From Parabacteroides johnsonii DSM 18315 (GTDB taxonomy: Bacteria > Bacteroidota > Bacteroidia > Bacteroidales > Tannerellaceae), in NCBI RefSeq assembly GCF_025151045.1, contig NZ_CP102285.1, forward strand, positions 1,922,001 through 1,986,000: a stretch of DNA of 64,000 bases, in the 5' to 3' direction. Below the pieces are notes generated by a model. It ran no database searches and was not told the DNA's origin. It saw only the letters and a list, made by a program, of their open reading frames with translations. Positions 62,160 to 64,000 of the stretch are shown here, in pieces (within the stretch, counting starts at the first letter, position 1; each line of letters opens with the position of its first letter). The translations under genes were made by a program, and so were the position numbers.

Positions 62160-63531
62160 GCAAATTCAACTTAGAAGTGCAACTTCGCAGTGTGTTTCCC
62201 ATGAAAAAACCACTGCGGGTTTGCCCCAGCGGCAGGGGTGCATAGCCCCTGAGAGCGTAGAATCAATTAGCAATACAATAAAAAAGGAGACCGAAGTCTC
62301 CTTAGGATTAATTATTTTTGTATTGTTATGAAGTATAAACAATTAACCCGTGAGCAAAGATATGCAATATCTTTGGGACTAAAAGAAGGTAAGACCCAAA
62401 AAGCGATAGCTCTTCAAATAGGAGTGTCGGCCAGTACGGTAAGTCGTGAGCTCAGACGCAATAAAAGTCATCGTGTTTATAGTTATAGCCTTGCGGATGA
62501 GATGTCGCGCGAACGGCGTGAACGTCTCCCCGGCAATCGTAAAATTCCTAGCGCCATAGAAAAAGAGGCGTTGCGTTTGTTGGTAGAAGAAGATTGGTCT
62601 CCCATGCAAATATCCGGTTATTTGAAGAGGAAAGGGTATAAGATCTCCCATGAGACCCTCTATAGACGTATACGTGCGGACTTTAGTGGTGAGCTTGCTT
62701 CCCATTGTCGTCACAAGATGAAGTATCGTCGGCATATATCCCGTCTTTGTCCTACAAAAGTCACGAACATCCCCAACCGCACGAGTATCCGCGAACGCCC
62801 TTTGGAAGCGGATGGCACCCGCTTCGGCGACTGGGAGATGGATCTTATCGTTGGCAAGGGGGGCAAAGGGGCGATCCTTACCTTAACCGAGAGGTCAAGC
62901 AACTTATTGCTGATGGAAAAGCTGCCCGATGGCAAGAAGGCAGCTTCCCTGCCGAGAGTGGTGAACCGTCTTCTGTTCCCTTATAGGGGCAAAGGCGTTA
63001 GGACCATAACGACGGATAATGGCGGCGAGTTTGCCTGCCATGAACTCATAGAGAAAAAGTTAAGAGCTACCGTCTATTTTACGGACAGTTATTGCTCTTG
63101 GCAAAAAGGGGCTATAGAGAATGCCAATAAGCTGGTTAGGCAGTACATCCCAAAAGGCACTGATTTTAATACGGTGAGCGACCGTTTCGTCATGGAGATA
63201 CAGAAGAAGATCAACCGTAGGCCTCGGGAAAAGCTGGGCTTCAGAAGCCCCAAAGAGTATTTTTTCGAGAAATGGGAGCAACAAAAACGGGTGGTATAAA
63301 TACCACCCGTACAAAAAGCCTTACTAATCATAGCCTGGCTTTGGTCAATAATTCTTTTTGTTTTTGCTGTCAAGGTTTCGGTTTCTTTTCATAGTTAGGG
63401 TTTTGATATGCACAAATGTAAACGATTATTTTAAAGTTTGCAAATCTTTATTGATTTTTCTTTTAATAATGACGATTTTTGGATGAATTTCATTTTTATG
63501 ACTATAATTGCACTTGCTTGTTGACTCTACC
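62160..63531 (+). mobile_element. IS30-family insertion sequence
   Basis: The element is flanked by the 14-bp direct repeat GTGTAAAAATAATT (62146-62159 and 63532-63545). Imperfect terminal inverted repeats share TCAAC-N4-AAGTGCAA near each end. The length is about 1.37 kb, somewhat long for the family, and the duplication is longer than the 2-3 bp usual for IS30, so the exact ends are uncertain by a few bases. Confidence 0.65.
62328..63299 (+). CDS. IS30-family transposase
   Basis: The 323-residue protein begins with the IS30 helix-turn-helix (YKQLTREQRYAISLGLKEGK, ALQIGVSASTVSRELRRN). It continues with WSPMQISGYLKRKG and ISHETLYRRI. The DDE domain has GDWEMDLIVG (first Asp), TTDNGGEFACHE (second Asp) and YCSWQKGAIENANKLVRQYIPKG (Glu), ending RPREKLGFRSPKEYFFEK. 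It resembles the transposase of the Bacteroides element IS4351 in length and motifs. The gene appears intact. Confidence 0.95.
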   Translation: MKYKQLTREQRYAISLGLKEGKTQKAIALQIGVSASTVSRELRRNKSHRVYSYSLADEMSRERRERLPGNRKIPSAIEKEALRLLVEEDWSPMQISGYLKRKGYKISHETLYRRIRADFSGELASHCRHKMKYRRHISRLCPTKVTNIPNRTSIRERPLEADGTRFGDWEMDLIVGKGGKGAILTLTERSSNLLLMEKLPDGKKAASLPRVVNRLLFPYRGKGVRTITTDNGGEFACHELIEKKLRATVYFTDSYCSWQKGAIENANKLVRQYIPKGTDFNTVSDRFVMEIQKKINRRPREKLGFRSPKEYFFEKWEQQKRVV

Positions 63532-63552
63532 GTGTAAAAATAATTCCAGATA

Positions 63553-63790
63553 AATTTGTTTTGTATAAAATAAAAGCGTTCCTTCGTGCTGTCATTCATT
63601 TTCAGAAAGATTATACGTATAGAGTGAACAAAAACAAAGGAGCCTTGACTGTGCAATGGGTATAGCTTGACAACTTTCAGGTCAAGCTTTTTTTGTAACA
63701 GTATATAACGACAAGAAATATAAATATCCCAAACCTTAACTATTAGAAAGAGCGTGTTGCCTCTATATTGGAGGGACACGCTTTTTTTAA
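63553..63790 (+). repeat. Structured intergenic repeat, copy 2
   Basis: Same layout and orientation as 61765-62005. The terminator-like stem is AGCTTGAC with GTCAAGCT and seven T, and the second hairpin is AGCGTGTTGCCTC with GAGGGACACGCT and seven T. Both stems are kept although their bases differ from copy 1. Confidence 0.65.
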
Positions 63791-63865
63791 TAAGTTATGT
63801 TGCAGTTCTTTTATTTAGCCCGGTTATGTACGTATGAGGAGATACCTATATCCATAGAGAATTAA

Positions 63866-64000
63866 TTATGCATACATATTGGTGAGTCTGAATAAGAAAA
63901 AAGCAATATCCCTCACGCCTCTTAGCTGTGCTCTAAAAGCTTTGATTTTAGAATTGAAGGACTCACTCGCGGCATTGGTGGAGCGTCTTTTAAAAAAGCC
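63866..64000 (-). CDS. C-terminal part of an ISL3/ISAon1-like transposase
   Basis: The minus strand is open from the right edge to a TAA at 63866 (44 codons). The translation contains RRSTNAASESFNSKIKAF and RAQLRGVRDIAFFLFRLTN, the ending typical of ISAon1-type DDE transposases in Bacteroidetes (conserved NAxxESFNxKIKAFRA). The N-terminal part lies beyond the window. Confidence 0.75.
   Translation of the reverse strand, partial: GFFKRRSTNAASESFNSKIKAFRAQLRGVRDIAFFLFRLTNMYA

Noticed and set aside
63426-63779. 117-codon minus-strand frame over repeat copy 2
   Set aside because: It covers terminator hairpins and the IS30 end and has AT-driven composition without protein motifs.

Overview
The window looks like a chromosomal segment of a gut Bacteroidales bacterium, most likely Parabacteroides or a close relative. 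The genus is inferred from protein style and was not searched. Direct support for the group: many genes and both tRNAs are preceded by the Bacteroidetes -7 box TAnnTTTG, some with TTTG about 19 bp upstream. The protein set is also typical: DUF3943, a DUF5128-like propeller lipoprotein, GH43 and GH106 hydrolases, and large FtsX-type permeases. The segment carries an NBU2-type mobilizable element.

Layout. 1-2 kb: the start of a minus-strand BREX-like phage-defence operon (a BrxF-like protein, then a BrxC/PglY-like ATPase that runs off the left edge). 2.4-11 kb: core genes, including tRNA-Lys, a WalJ-like hydrolase, type I asparaginase, a TRIC channel, a DUF3943 protein, an ABC-F ATPase, a GH43 hydrolase, rpsP, a thioredoxin lipoprotein and tRNA-Ser. 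11.08-22.34 kb: an 11.2-kb NBU2-type element in the 3' end of tRNA-Ser. It carries mef(En2), lnu(AN2), a dead acetyltransferase, a relaxase, a primase, a RepA-like ATPase, a DUF1016 nuclease and the integrase, between 13-bp att cores that differ by one base. 22.4-34.5 kb: a nitroreductase and its AraC regulator, a 0.6-kb inverted-repeat element, DUF418, MsrA, a pyridoxamine kinase, PanE, an esterase, two multi-cluster Fe-S proteins, and an IS110 element. 34.5-48.4 kb: MFS/AraC, DUF2461, an AddB-like nuclease with two in-frame repeat insertions, an aldo/keto reductase, two tandem small transcription units, the Tdh/Kbl threonine catabolic pair, a PHP phosphatase and a PhoB/PhoR-type two-component system. 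48.4-58.4 kb: a 492-bp inverted-repeat element, then MacB/FtsX-type ABC genes under two matching sigma-54 promoters, one permease being frameshifted, and a propeller lipoprotein. 58.5-64 kb: an MFS carrier, a 5'-truncated GH106-like rhamnosidase, two copies of a structured intergenic repeat, an IS30 element and the end of another transposase.

Strongest observations. (1) The IS110 element has a complete candidate bridge RNA in its 5' non-coding region. A TAnnTTTG box precedes two stem-loops, and their loops hold short segments matching the left target flank, the right element end and, in complement, the left element end. The element sits in one arm of a terminator-like palindrome, and removing it restores that arm. 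(2) Two sigma-54 promoters drive the ABC genes, each with a paired palindromic enhancer site at the same distance (64 bp) and the same internal spacing (21 bp). (3) Two tandem copies of a small unit each combine two operator-like dyads 62 bp apart, a promoter, an identical 14-codon reading frame and a terminator overlapping that frame's stop. (4) Heptad-based palindromic repeats are inserted in frame twice in the AddB-like gene and once between a response regulator and its kinase.
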